DNA of 24,667 nucleotides from Ichthyophonus hoferi (GCA_002751075.1 NAOQ01000207.1:74993-99659), one strand, 5' to 3'; shown: positions 10,141 through 21,134, counted from the first letter of the stretch. Numbers and translations: made by a program. The notes: generated by a model not told the origin, from the letters alone.

Positions 10141-10378
10141 TTGTTCTTGAAGCTCCACTTATATTCCAACTGGAAACATTCGCAATTGCGACTTATGATT
10201 AGGCAGTATATTTATTTGACTCTTATGAGGCTTAAATATATTGCATGAAGTAATTTGATTATTGTTTGTTTACCCAAAAACAATAATTATTTATTTCTAA
10301 TATTTCGGGGAAAAATAAACATTATATTTCTATTATTTGGAACAAGTCTTCATAGTCGAATTTGTTACAAAATTAAGA

Positions 10379-10540
10379 ACGTTTATAACGGTGTTTATCT
10401 ATGGCTCAACGCCGGCCAGTCGCAAGATCGATTGATATATATCGAACATCGAACGGAACGGACTATGGCATCTACGGATATGCAATTATCTCGTTGTCTA
10501 CAACATTATCGACTCATACATCGCCGAATCCACCGAGATT
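10379..10540. other. CpG-dense, GC-richer block
   Basis: About fourteen CpG dinucleotides occur within roughly 150 bp, whereas CpG is sparse over most of the window. All plus frames are nearly stop-free here (for example a frame reading NVYNGVYLWLNAGQSQDR and another reading NGTDYGIYGYAIISLS), so openness alone does not choose one. No family is recognised. It could be an unmethylated regulatory island, an unassigned exon, or more recently inserted DNA. It is not assigned as a gene. Confidence 0.4.
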
Positions 10541-10604
10541 TTCACAGATAGCATATATTTTATATTTATTTATTTCTACTTTAGGCAATTTTTTATTTAA
10601 TTGA

Positions 10605-12393
10605 TATTGTAATACACTTCTTAATTCTTAATTATATATTTTTAAAAAGCATTATACGTAATATGCTTTACCTTTATAAGTACTTAATACTGTAGACACC
10701 TTATAAAGCTATATATATTATTGGTAAAAGTTACACTATTATTGCTTTATTTATAACGACGTCATTATCAAGCACAACTATTGTGAATAAATCGTTCACT
10801 AAATATTTACTTGAGGTAATGATAGGTATGAAATGAACGGATTGGGTTGCATTTGAAGAACTGTAGTACAACACCTGAGAGTAATATCAAACTGCTGGCT
10901 TATTATGCGTGTAAATAATTAATTTAGTTCGATGTCACGGTTAGCCACCCTAGAATGGCAAACAATAATGACAGAAGGACAAGGTCAAAAATGAAGATAA
11001 TACTATGGAGAAAGGCAAATTTTAAAATGAATAGAGACGCTTTAACCTTTGGTAAAATAAACAGATGACATAATATAATAAAGATCAGCAAATGTTTGAA
11101 TATCGATGCAACATTTATGTGGATGTCATTTTAAGACAACCTGAAACAGAACTAAAAGAAAATGGATAACTGTTATTAATCAGTCAATTACACATCCAGA
11201 TTAAAATAGTTGCATTTTTATTATTATTTTGTTATGTGAGCATCAGCAAGATGTAATTACATATTATTGTGAGGACTAATAGCATTTTTTTAATGTTTTC
11301 TTTTTGTTTAAAGAAAATTAGTTCTTTCTTGATAGCTATACTGAAACCAAACTAAAAGAAAGATAATCACATTCAGGTAGTTTGTGTTTTGCATTTTGTT
11401 TCATTTTAATGTCGGTAACAGTTGATTTTGTGGAAGCCACTTAAAATGTAAATAAAAGCATAGATCGTATAGAAAACATAAACAGATACTACATGAAAGT
11501 ATGCTTTAGATCCTTAATCTATCTTGTTAAAACATATTTACAATGTAAAAATATTCAGGCGAATGTACATGAGAAATTATATTACATAAACATTGACATG
11601 ATACTTTATCTTTTTACTGTATGATGCTAAATTACAACGCACTGCTAATGTCTAAAATTATCATACCAAACTTTATATATATGCCATCAAAAGGCGTACA
11701 AAAACACGCTCACATATGCAGTTGTTCAAGCTCAGTAGCTTACAGAATAATGACCAGGCCATTGTAAACACCAAATATTCAATGCTTTGACGCAGCTCCA
11801 TTAACCCTGAGCCCGTAGTTCAGATTTGTACATTGACACCATTGACGATTTTCAACTAAAGAAAAATATTTTAAATAAAAAATATACTTATCACGATATA
11901 TATATATATCAATGCAAATTGTATTTTTTGTTTCCTTTATCTCATATAAAACGATTGAAGGACTTTGTATTGGTATATTTTTGTAAGGGGGTTAGAGACC
12001 AAGATAAATGGTTTCTTTTAAAGAATTGAAACAACATTTATCGCTTACTAAAATATGCGAAATTCATACGTAATTAATATTTTTTAGTACTTATATACAA
12101 CTACTACCCTAAGTAATTGCGAGTCACATTACTATGCCACAGGCATGCTGTAACCACGTTAAAATTAAAATTCCCACCATACTTGAAATGTACTGTTGTT
12201 GTTTTTTTGTTCTTACTTGTATTTCTTATTATTGTGTAATGATTTTTTTACGTAACTACAAAAATACTACCCGAACTTCACAATTTTCAACAATGATTAT
12301 TATTCAAGGTCAGCTATTTCACTTTTGTTAGCACCAAACATAACCACAACTGCAACATTTTTGTTATCATGAAATTGTTGCAGATTTTCTTTT
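10605..12393. other. AT-rich intergenic DNA, one tiny ORF patch
   Basis: Mostly stop-dense in all frames. A slightly GC-richer patch at 11673-11801 (minus) holds a 42-codon frame starting MELRQSIEYLVFTMAWSLF, with no similarity known to me. It could be a small protein, an exon or chance. The plus frames at 11826-12029 and 12134-12331 look like chance openings. Confidence 0.4.
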
Positions 12394-13266
12394 CTAAGTG
12401 CTTGTGCGTGCAGCAACGGACATAGTCGATTTATACCATACTTCACGGTCATTTAAGTCCACTCCCTTGTCTGCAACAGCAGTTTCTACCGCTGTCAATG
12501 GAAACGTCTGGTGTTGACTGGTATTTTCCCAACAGAACACGCGAAGTAGTACAATATCTTGTGCATCAAGAGGTCTTGCCATACATAAGGCCCATACATA
12601 ATGAAGAATAAAAATATCATATTGATCGGCCGACCAGGTTTCTGCCTTCTTTAGTTCAGAAATTAGTTCAATAGAAGAACCCACGGACCATTTTTCAGTA
12701 ATACACAGCAAAAACTCAATGGAGGTATTCATTGAAAGGTCATTAATCAAACAATATACCAGGCGGGATGTGAAAGGAGTAAGAGGCCAGTCGTTGGAAA
12801 TAATATTAACAACAGCTCCCATTTGCGATATGACCCAACCCTGACACAATATACGGATAAGTTTGGCAATGGACGATATTTTCCACTCGGCTACGATCCA
12901 TCGCAAACCTCGTGATATCCATTGAAGATCATAATCTTTAACTATTCCACGGAGGTGCATGGCTGCACAATCCACATTTTTTTCATTCCGGATCCATTCA
13001 TAAAAGTGTGTCCCATACTTCTTATCCATACCACGCATGGTTTCTTTGACAGTTAATACGAAGGGGTTTCTCCTTGCCAAGTTTGGGGTTGAAATATACG
13101 AGGTATCGGCCAGGTCAACCCAAAACATCCCGCGCTTAAGGGTATTTTTGGCGACTTCCTCCATTTCTAAATAAAAAGAGAGAACAGCCAAACTAAAGCC
13201 GAATGCAATGACACATGTTAACTTGTACACAAACAACGTTGTTATATATTCAAGCATTTGTTCCAT
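12394..13266 (-). CDS. Orphan 290-aa protein with membrane anchor and 16-residue Trp repeats
   Basis: Intact single-exon frame. The ATG at 13266 is preceded two codons upstream by an in-frame TAG, so the start is well fixed; the stop is TAG at 12396-12394. Residues about 11-33 are strongly hydrophobic (LFVYKLTCVIAFGFSLAVLS), suggesting a signal anchor or one transmembrane helix. The centre (about 112-226) is built of short amphipathic helices of about 16 residues, each ending in Trp: W128, W144, W160, (L177), W193, W211. Examples are KISSIAKLIRILCQGW and SMNTSIEFLLCITEKW, with recurring Leu/Ile positions. The C-terminus (about 227-290) is not repetitive. No family is recognised, and the single-helix 16-residue period is unlike the usual 30-40-residue alpha-solenoid repeats. 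An expressed gene is likely from the long clean frame in 30%-GC DNA. A CCAAT cluster lies just upstream. No AATAAA is seen close downstream. Confidence 0.75.
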   Translation of the reverse strand: MEQMLEYITTLFVYKLTCVIAFGFSLAVLSFYLEMEEVAKNTLKRGMFWVDLADTSYISTPNLARRNPFVLTVKETMRGMDKKYGTHFYEWIRNEKNVDCAAMHLRGIVKDYDLQWISRGLRWIVAEWKISSIAKLIRILCQGWVISQMGAVVNIISNDWPLTPFTSRLVYCLINDLSMNTSIEFLLCITEKWSVGSSIELISELKKAETWSADQYDIFILHYVWALCMARPLDAQDIVLLRVFCWENTSQHQTFPLTAVETAVADKGVDLNDREVWYKSTMSVAARTST

Positions 13267-13308
13267 TAGCTATATTTAGACTTAATCGGTCGTGATGTCT
13301 GTTATAGA

Positions 13309-13418
13309 CCAATCATATGTTACTAACTAAACCAATCAATTAACTGAATTATTGCTTTAGTGTTGGCCAATATTTCTAAACAACCAATTAAACGTATTTA
13401 TGTTTACTAAAAGCCAAT
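13309..13418 (-). promoter_or_regulatory. CCAAT-box cluster upstream of the orphan gene
   Basis: Five CCAAT boxes at 13309, 13332, 13367, 13384 and 13414, all in the same orientation on the plus strand (ATTGG on the gene's sense strand). They begin 43 bp upstream of the orphan ATG and end 152 bp upstream. About 0.2 would be expected by chance in this length. The DNA just beyond (13429-13485) is CpG-richer than the surroundings, as promoters often are. It is a probable NF-Y-type promoter of the orphan gene; binding itself is inferred. Confidence 0.55.
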
Positions 13419-13645
13419 GTTTGGAATGGGCCGCACGTTCGGAATTGTAGATGAGACTGCCGTTGATCCACAAAAGGGCCCTCATATTTGAAATATATAC
13501 ATTCATGTGCTCAATAAACATTATATTGAAAAATAATAATAAAAAATTGACATTAATTGTATTTGTGCACTTTTATGATTAATTTAAATTATTTTGATTA
13601 GCGCGCAAAATATTTATTTCCACGAGAACTATGATAGCATTTTTT

Positions 13646-13679
13646 AATCTAATTTCTGAATATATCCCGAAATTAGATT
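13646..13679. repeat. Perfect 11-bp inverted repeat
   Basis: AATCTAATTTC (13646-13656) and GAAATTAGATT (13669-13679) are exact reverse complements around a 12-nt spacer. A further TCTAATTTCT copy lies at 13694. It could form a small hairpin or be a dyad protein-binding site. It sits between the two CCAAT clusters. Confidence 0.7.
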
Positions 13680-13980
13680 GACTCTAGCTTAGGTCTAATT
13701 TCTCTGAAAGTATAGTCGAGATTAAGTATTCACCAAAATTTATCTCTATCTATGTGATTTCAGCTCTTTCTCTCTCAATTTAAAATAGAGAATGACCAAA
13801 AGAGTGCAAAAATTTGCATTTTTTTTTGTAAAAATAGAAATGTAATATAAATAAAACAGATTTTATATAAAGTATATCCATATATCATTTAGCACATTCT
13901 TCCTTGATGACTTACCCTAGTCCGTTTATTTGATCACACAAATCCGGGCGGCCACTTTAGTCCCACGCGTTCAACCATGA

Positions 13981-14145
13981 CCAATCCTGAATTTGTACTT
14001 ATTACACCAATAGAAAGGACCCACACACCTCATAAATGCTTTATTCCAATGAAACATCTTTAAATTGGCCAATAAACATCTGCATTAAGCATCCAACCCA
14101 ATACATTTTAAGATCACTATTGACCCGCCATGAATGTTATCCAAT
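13981..14145. promoter_or_regulatory. Second dense CCAAT-box cluster
   Basis: CCAAT at 13981, 14007, 14046, 14069, 14098 and 14141, plus ATTGG at 14064: seven boxes in 165 bp, where about 0.3 would be expected. A CpG-bearing stretch (13921-13973, with CCGGGCGG and CACGCG) lies immediately to the left. No gene is recognised directly to the right, so this may be a distal element of the orphan gene 0.7-0.9 kb away, or the promoter of an unrecognised or non-coding transcript. Confidence 0.5.
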
Positions 14146-16918
14146 AGAATCAAAGCTCATGTTCTAGTGGCTGTACTAATTTCTATACCTGACCTTCAGT
14201 ACAGCTAGTATACGTCCATAAAGGACTTTTTATTCTTATTATGTTGCCACCTAATCATATAAGAATATTTTAAATTTTGTTTTAAAATAATATATATATT
14301 TTTTAAAAAAACCTTGTTTTACTTATACTTCACCCGAGAAAGGATTTACGTATAACTTGACACATATGCCCATAATAGCATTGCTTTGGCCCTTTCCAGT
14401 GATTCGTCGAGATACATCGATAGATCACTAGATCGATTTGTGCCAGAGATAGATGTTTATTTTTTAGTTTTTTATACCGTTTCTGTTTTTCTTATTATTA
14501 CCGGAAATACTCGCATCAGGTTGTGCACATCCTTGAAAAACCATTATAATATTAATTTTCAGTCACATTATAAAATTATTCAACATCAAATGTCTTTGAC
14601 ACCCGAGAGACCTTTTACCCTAAGTAAAGACAATAGTTTTATACTGTTACGATAATCAAACTCGAACTTCAAACCGATTTGTTTTGCACATACATATATT
14701 CTTTTTTGAAACAAAAATACATAAACAATTACTAATTTAAGACCCTTATTCTATAACATTGATTCATAATTACATATATAATTATTATTTTATTTTATTT
14801 AGGTGGGACTTGCATTGTATGAAGTTAGGCAGCGGTGTCGATCGTAACAATTCACTAGCGATTAAATACTGATCGACAAGATTAACCAGAATTTGATGGG
14901 TGATAAAGTAGAAATTCTGGAAGTCGCAGACTGTGTCTTGAAAATTACTAGCGGCCAACAATATCAACCAAGAATATTAACAAACAAGTAATAGTAATAT
15001 TACTGACATTCATATAATGATTATCAAGAGTCACATAAGTGTGTGTTACAGTGCGGTTTGATCAGTATTTCCATGTTAGTCTTTCCTATCTGCATCTAGT
15101 CCCTAATTGTGTTTGCAATTTTAATGAATACCTACTTACTGGATACAATATAGACCTTAAATATAATATATCAATTTAAATACAGGTATGTGGGGCCAAC
15201 TTGTTCTAATATTATTGACTTATTACAAACAAACGTAGGTGTGGTAGGAAATAGTACATGTATAAAGGGAGAATAATTTTTTTTAGAATTTGATCATTAT
15301 AGATATATGGATCAATGTAACATTTTCATACTGCTATATAGAATTATGGGCATATCAAAATCATTACAGTTTACACATGCAATATCGTTATTATTTTTTC
15401 ATTTTTATAGAATTATATGGCTAAATAACCATGACAACTTATAGATCAGACGACCAGATTAATGACATAAGGGAATAATATCTACACCAATCAATACAAG
15501 GGGGTACCAAATTAGGAGGTGATAAAAATAATCTACCGAAAGGACCATTAAGCTTTATTGGATCTGCAAGTTAAAGTGCAGCTTACATCAAGTTTTACGA
15601 TACACAATGGACTCTGTTATGCACTTGTTATGATGTATTTGATTATTATGTTGGATTAAATAAACAAATACATGAATGATTAAAGATGGTAAAAAGGCTA
15701 TATTTTGCTGAGACTTCAGTTCCATTATTGTAGAGATTACATACCTACAACTTTCCTAGCCCATTTATAAGGATATCTGCCGTTATATTGTAAATGCCTA
15801 TGGCTTTAAACTGAGGAACATGGTAATGCTTGCTGAGCTCTGATGATTATTTGCGAAACATGTCTTTACTTTCGGAGAATGTAGTGGTTTCTGAAAACGT
15901 GACCGAAGAGAATGACTGTTATTTTTTAGAGGTGTGTGCATAAAAAAGAAGATTTTTTGAACCATAGTTATACATGTTAAAGTCTCAGGCGTCATGCCAT
16001 GCGTTGATATAAAAAGGTCCATACATAACCACAATAATAAGTCTATATCTACAATAAGCCCATATCTGACATAATAACGAATGACTATGCCCAGCATTGT
16101 ATTAAAGATAAATATTATTTTTTGTATGCTCGTTTACTTTGACCCATACTAATTTATATATATATATATATAGAGAGAAATAGAAGCAGGAATCAACCCA
16201 TTGACCCATCCCCAATCAGTCTTAACAGCCTTAACTCTATCTCTATATGTACATTGACACAATGGTATAAAAACATCATTCAATAGACATAAAAAGTACA
16301 CATGCGCATATACATAGGAATTACGTTCTGAAACCTGTCGGCACATAACATATATTCATGGGAATAATTATCAATAATGTTAAGACTGAGGACACGGTTC
16401 TACGATATTTTTTCTCTCTTCTTATTTAACCGTCAATTCATATAAATAATTATGGAATTGTACAAGTGTATGTGTGTGTATTTCCTATATATGATTATAG
16501 TTTTATGTATGTGGAATTGCTTACGCGTTTATCATTGTATATACATATATGATTGTTTGCAAGCGAATATTTGTTTCTGAACCTATATGTTTAATTATAT
16601 ATACAGGCATCTTCTTATGTAAGTGTATACCTGTAGCTTTTATCTACACAGGCTACTGCATACTCGTTCTTTTCCTTCCTTCATTATATATATTGATAAA
16701 CAAACATGATACCAATAAAGAGGATAATAGAATATGATATATTGTGATTATATTTTATCTCTACAATGTAGGTTTATGTAATAGGAATATCCATTAAGAC
16801 CAATCTATATTGTAATAGAACTACAAGTAATATACTTATATATTGAGATGTTTTAAATTGTGAATGTACATACTAGTTTTACATGACAATTTTAATCAGT
16901 ATGTCCGTGAGCAGTATT
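14146..16918. other. Non-coding DNA with small unassigned coding-like patches
   Basis: No complete gene found. Three patches are less AT-rich than their surroundings and read like coding sequence over short distances. At 14796-14992 the plus strand reads DKVEILEVADCVLKITSGQQ, and the minus strand is also open. At 15505-15570 the plus strand reads GGTKLGGDKNNLPKGPLSF. At 15860-15943 a plus-strand ATG-to-stop frame of 27 residues starts MSLLSENVVVSENVTEEND. None matches a family known to me. They may be decayed transposon or gene pieces. A short TA microsatellite lies at 16154-16171. Confidence 0.4.
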
Positions 16919-17055
16919 GATGTGATATAGTGTTATGTTAGGATAAGATGTAATATAGTATGTTATGGTAGAATATGATGCGATATAGTATATTATGGTA
17001 GGATATAATAGGATGTGGTATGGTATGTTATGGTAGGAGAGGATGTGATATATAT
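16919..17055. repeat. Degenerate ~30-bp tandem repeat
   Basis: Units of 28 to 35 bp of the form GATGTGATATAGTATGTTAT followed by GGTAGGATA recur about four and a third times with scattered changes. The array ends about 90 bp before the first recognisable RDM1-like exon. Confidence 0.7.
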
Positions 17056-17144
17056 TATTAGTCATTCCTACATATTAAAAGTATACATCACAGCCCCAAT
17101 CATATCCATATGCCACAATGACAACCATAGTATAATAATAACAG

Positions 17145-20100
17145 TTACCAAGACAGCACTAATAAACTTGCTCAGAGCCCTATAGGACCCGTTTACCATA
17201 AGCTTCCTACTGTGCAACCACCATCCTTTGAGTATATAGATTTCTACCAGCCTACTAGAAATGATACCACTGTAATAGTGTACAATGTACCAGCTAGCAA
17301 GACAAGACAACTTATATATGTAGGTAGTCTGGTGGCCTATATTGAATTTAGTGTAGTGTGTTGCCTTTTATGTGTTGTGCTATATTGTATTGCATTGTAG
17401 TATATTGTAGTGTTTGTATTATATCATATTACGTTATATTTTACTATATTTTATTGTATTGCATTGTAGTGTATGGCATTGTACTGTATTGTATGGCATT
17501 ATATTACATGCTATTTAATTATATGATATTATATTATATTAATATATAATATATGACAATTCATGCAGGATCTATTTGAGCAATTTGGATTAGTGCATGA
17601 CATTCATATGTCTACAGCTACAGTTCCTGTCCAATCAGGGGCCCTTCCTGGTAGGTATTTTTCTTTTTCTCCACCTCTACTATTGTATTTTTAAAATTTT
17701 GTTTATCTATCTTACACCTATAATTGTATACAAATTCTATTATTTGCTCTATTGTAGATCTAATACTCTTTCAATCCCTCTTTTTCTTGCTATTTATATT
17801 ACATAATACTATAAGATACTACATTATGTAATATAATGTCGTATTATCTATTACAATATACATTCTGCAATGTAGATAGAACCCACATTACAGTCATATA
17901 TATAATATGATATGATGTGATATGATACCATATGATAGGATATAATATGATATACTATACTATACTACACTATAATGTATTATAATATAATGTAATATAA
18001 TATTATATTATACCGTATTATCATATTAGTCATTATACCACATACAGAAAACATAACTTACAGTTGTCAATATATACATCCATATACATACACATACATG
18101 CCATTTTTAACATACTGATCTAAATAGCACATATAAGCCATCTATATTATTTATCTCGGACATATATTGCAATCTACCTCTATGCGCAACACGCTTAACC
18201 ATACAGAAATATTTTATAACATCTTCTTTCTCTTTTTCACTATTTTCTCATTCATTCTTTCTCTCCTCACTCCTCCACCCCTCCCTCCCTCCCCCATACA
18301 TTAGATCCTATATCTAGTTACTGTAGTACCACAGGTAACCTATCTGGCTATGTTATGGTTCGTATGTATAGTACCTATGAAGCCAGACGTGCTATACAGT
18401 ATCTTAACCAGACCACTGTGGCAGGCTGCACTCTCAGGGTACACTGTCCTGCACACAATATTATATGATTATGTTTTCTCTTTTTCTTATATATCTCTAT
18501 TTATCTTTCTTTATATACTTTTCTATGTCTATTGTATTTGCATGTTTTCTTACGTTCCTTTTCTCTTTCTTATATATTTCACTCTTCTTTTTCTTCCCAC
18601 ACATCCTATATCATCCTCTTTCATTCCATTTTTAATTTTTATTATTTATCCTTAATATACTACTCTGTATTAGGCCCTAGCTATCTATATTGCATCTTTT
18701 TCTTTTCGTTATGCTTGGATACTTTTTTAATTTTATGTGCACACTACATACATATATACATACATACACACACACCTGCATTTATATATACCCGCATACA
18801 TACATAAATGCCTACCTACCTACGTTCATACCTGCCTTCATATCATTATAAACAATTAAATACTAACCCACATATACCACCACCATACATATACATATAT
18901 ACCTATAGTGTATTTTAGCCAGTCGTCAAAGAGTACTACATCCCTACCCTCTTCATCTATCTAAATGCATTCTATTGGCTAACACCTATATAGGCTTTGC
19001 CAATTGGTCATGTTCTATCCTTGAGGTATGTATATTTATATTTCTTTTTCTCTTTTGATTTTCCATTGTTTCATCTTCTATCTTTTAATATATTAAATGC
19101 ATTTATATTACATCTTATATTTATTATATTATATAGTTAAATATATGTACATATATATATATATTCTATGTTTGCACATGATAGGGCAGCTCTTACTAAT
19201 GTATTATCTATTAATTTCTTTTTCTTTGTATAACTTCCTTGCTAACCCTAGTAATACTTGGTATTAGTTAAAGGGAATGTTTATTTTAACTTATATCTTT
19301 GTTATTTATACAAAATGTTTACTTGACACCTTTACACACACCTACTCGCACACCTATATATACCAAATATACCCACCAACCCACACAAATACATATATAT
19401 ATATATAACCGTGCAGCTCAAAGAACAATTATCAACAGGCAGTGAAGATATTGCCTTTCTCTGTCGTATTAGCCTAACATTTGGACAGGGAATAGCTGAA
19501 ATAACATGTGAGGGATCAGCTATAGGGACCAGTAGAGGATTGGCGGAGATTAATAAGGGTGGGTATAGGGTAGGGATCGTGCGATGCTATTTATACCTAA
19601 GATTTGATATATACAATAATTTTTTTGGATTGTGAACGATTGGATAATCCTATAGCTGTAATATAGTATGCCAAGTTAAGGTATAATCTAATTTGTTTCT
19701 ATTTAATATACGATGATATGATATGCTTTGTTAGCATATATTCTGTTATACTCTACTATCATATAATACAGTAGTATATATATTGGTATCTTACATCACA
19801 GCAGAATATGTTTCCTTATGACACAATAGTCTGCCCACCTACCCCATTCCCGTCTCTACAAGTACACATCACTGAGTTGATATTCATTCCTCTGTGATAG
19901 TTCTATCCAACCATTACACTGTACCAACAAAAAGGGATAAAGGTTTCCTTCCACACAGAATAGTATTTTAACACGCCAGCAAGAGTAGTTATAGTTTATA
20001 TACATACACCATTAAAATCCTAGACACCAATAGAAACAAAGCTTTATAATATATATACACCTGATCTCCTCAGACACAGACAGTTATTAAACCTGACCAT

Positions 20101-21134
20101 ATATCATATAATATATAAAAAGCTCTGTATACGTAGGTGGGTGTCACAGGTTAGTTTTAATTAAAATATTTGATTGTTCCCGCAGGACCAATTAGCAAGA
20201 CCGAAAAGAAACGATCGGCTGTGAAGTTTGCAGTAGCTAAGGCACAGCAAGATGCATTTACTAAGGCCGTTATAGTTAGATCAAGAGATGGTAAGGATGA
20301 GATAGGGGGAGGGCAGTTATATAGATTATAAGGTATATAATAGAGTATATAGTAGGATATACAATATACTGGCACAAGACTGTAGAGAAACCTTGACTAT
20401 ATTTCATATATTACTACAGCATCAGTATGTAATATAATATATTATGAAATAACAATACCAAAATACAGTGTAATGCATTGTATAGTAATAATCCTTCATC
20501 CCCTCCTACACATCCAGGTAAAGTAGAAGTTTTCATTCGAGAAATTAACAAAGAACCAGACCATACTGAACAAGAATCCACTGTATGTGTAGATTTTGCA
20601 GGAAGTCCTTTACATATAAGTAAGACAGAGGTGCGTAGTGGGTACTGGTACTCTATCTATTAGGTGAGCATGGGGTCTGAATTATATATACGTATTAACA
20701 GATAAGGCCGCATTTATAAATGAAGTTTAGAGTCCGTTGTATGTTAGAGTAAATATTATTTAGTTGCATCATACATACAAAGACATCTTAGATTGACTTT
20801 TATTCCTCTATCTATATTGGCTAATGTATATACATGCATGCATGCATCCATACATACATACATACATATATATATATACATATATACATAGATGCATACA
20901 TACATAGATACAAACATACAAACATACATACATACATACATATATACATACATAATAATATTTCTATAGTGGCTTCCCAAAGATCCCTCTTACAAAAACT
21001 ACAACTACTTTAACATGGATGATGGTGAGGATGATGTCAATGAAGTCCTGACGCAAACCGTCATGGCAACTGCCCTATCGGAGGAGGCAGCATGTATAGA
21101 GGATAATAATAGGCTTATAGTGGACGGAGTTTAA
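17145..21134 (+). CDS. RDM1: RDM1-like protein: RRM plus RAD52 motif (5' exon not found)
   Basis: Eight plus-strand exons: 17145-17319, 17569-17650, 18305-18438, 18909-19025, 19417-19558, 20186-20290, 20518-20630 and 20970-21134 (TAA). All phases are consistent; 343 residues are visible against 284 for human RDM1. The RRM shows VIVYNVP (RNP2-like, residues 43-49), DLFEQFGLVHDIHM and GYVMVRMYS (RNP1-like, 100-108). The RAD52-type motif follows: LANTYIGFANWS (153-164), then a strand region (CRISLTFGQGIAEITCEG) and a basic helix (KKRSAVKFAVAKAQQDAF). The acidic tail (MDDGEDDVNEV) also fits vertebrate RDM1, which binds nucleic acid and is linked to DNA-damage response. The first visible exon needs two bases from an earlier exon carrying the start codon; that exon was not identified. 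At intron 3 a second splice choice (donor after 18442 with the acceptor before 18917) keeps the same frame. Family assignment is strong; orthology is inferred from memory. Confidence 0.85.
17373..17530. repeat. Decayed TATTG/TTGTA pentamer repeat
   Basis: TATTGTATTGCATTGTAGTG-like five-base periodicity through the first visible intron of the RDM1-like gene. The open frame across it, rich in Tyr, Ile and Cys, is a by-product of the repeat. Confidence 0.7.
17898..18016. repeat. Decayed GATAT/ACTAT pentamer repeat
   Basis: GATATGATGTGATATGATAC then ACTATACTATACTAC, again with a five-base period, in the next intron of the RDM1-like gene. Confidence 0.7.
18745..18900. repeat. ACATACATA and ACCT microsatellite
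   Basis: CATACATA, CACACACA and CTACCTAC tracts in the intron between exons ending at 18438 and starting at 18909. Simple sequence only. Confidence 0.75.
20826..20956. repeat. (CATA)n / GCATGCAT microsatellite
   Basis: TACATGCATGCATGCATCC then long runs of CATACATA in the last intron of the RDM1-like gene, ending just before the final acceptor at 20970. The minus-strand frame of Met-Tyr-Val-Cys repeats across it is an artefact. Confidence 0.9.

Noticed and set aside
14386-14655. Plus-strand 89-codon frame right of the second CCAAT cluster
   Set aside because: Begins at TTG, not ATG, low-complexity, no domain; position alone is not enough to call it a gene.
17068-17310. Minus-strand 80-codon frame
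   Set aside because: Shadow of the first visible RDM1-like exon on the plus strand.
17358-17549. Open frame rich in Tyr, Cys and Ile
   Set aside because: Arises from the five-base repeat in an RDM1-like intron.
18350-18807. Open frames overlapping the third visible RDM1-like exon and the intron after it
   Set aside because: Out of frame with the RRM exon 18305-18438 or purely intronic and pyrimidine-rich.
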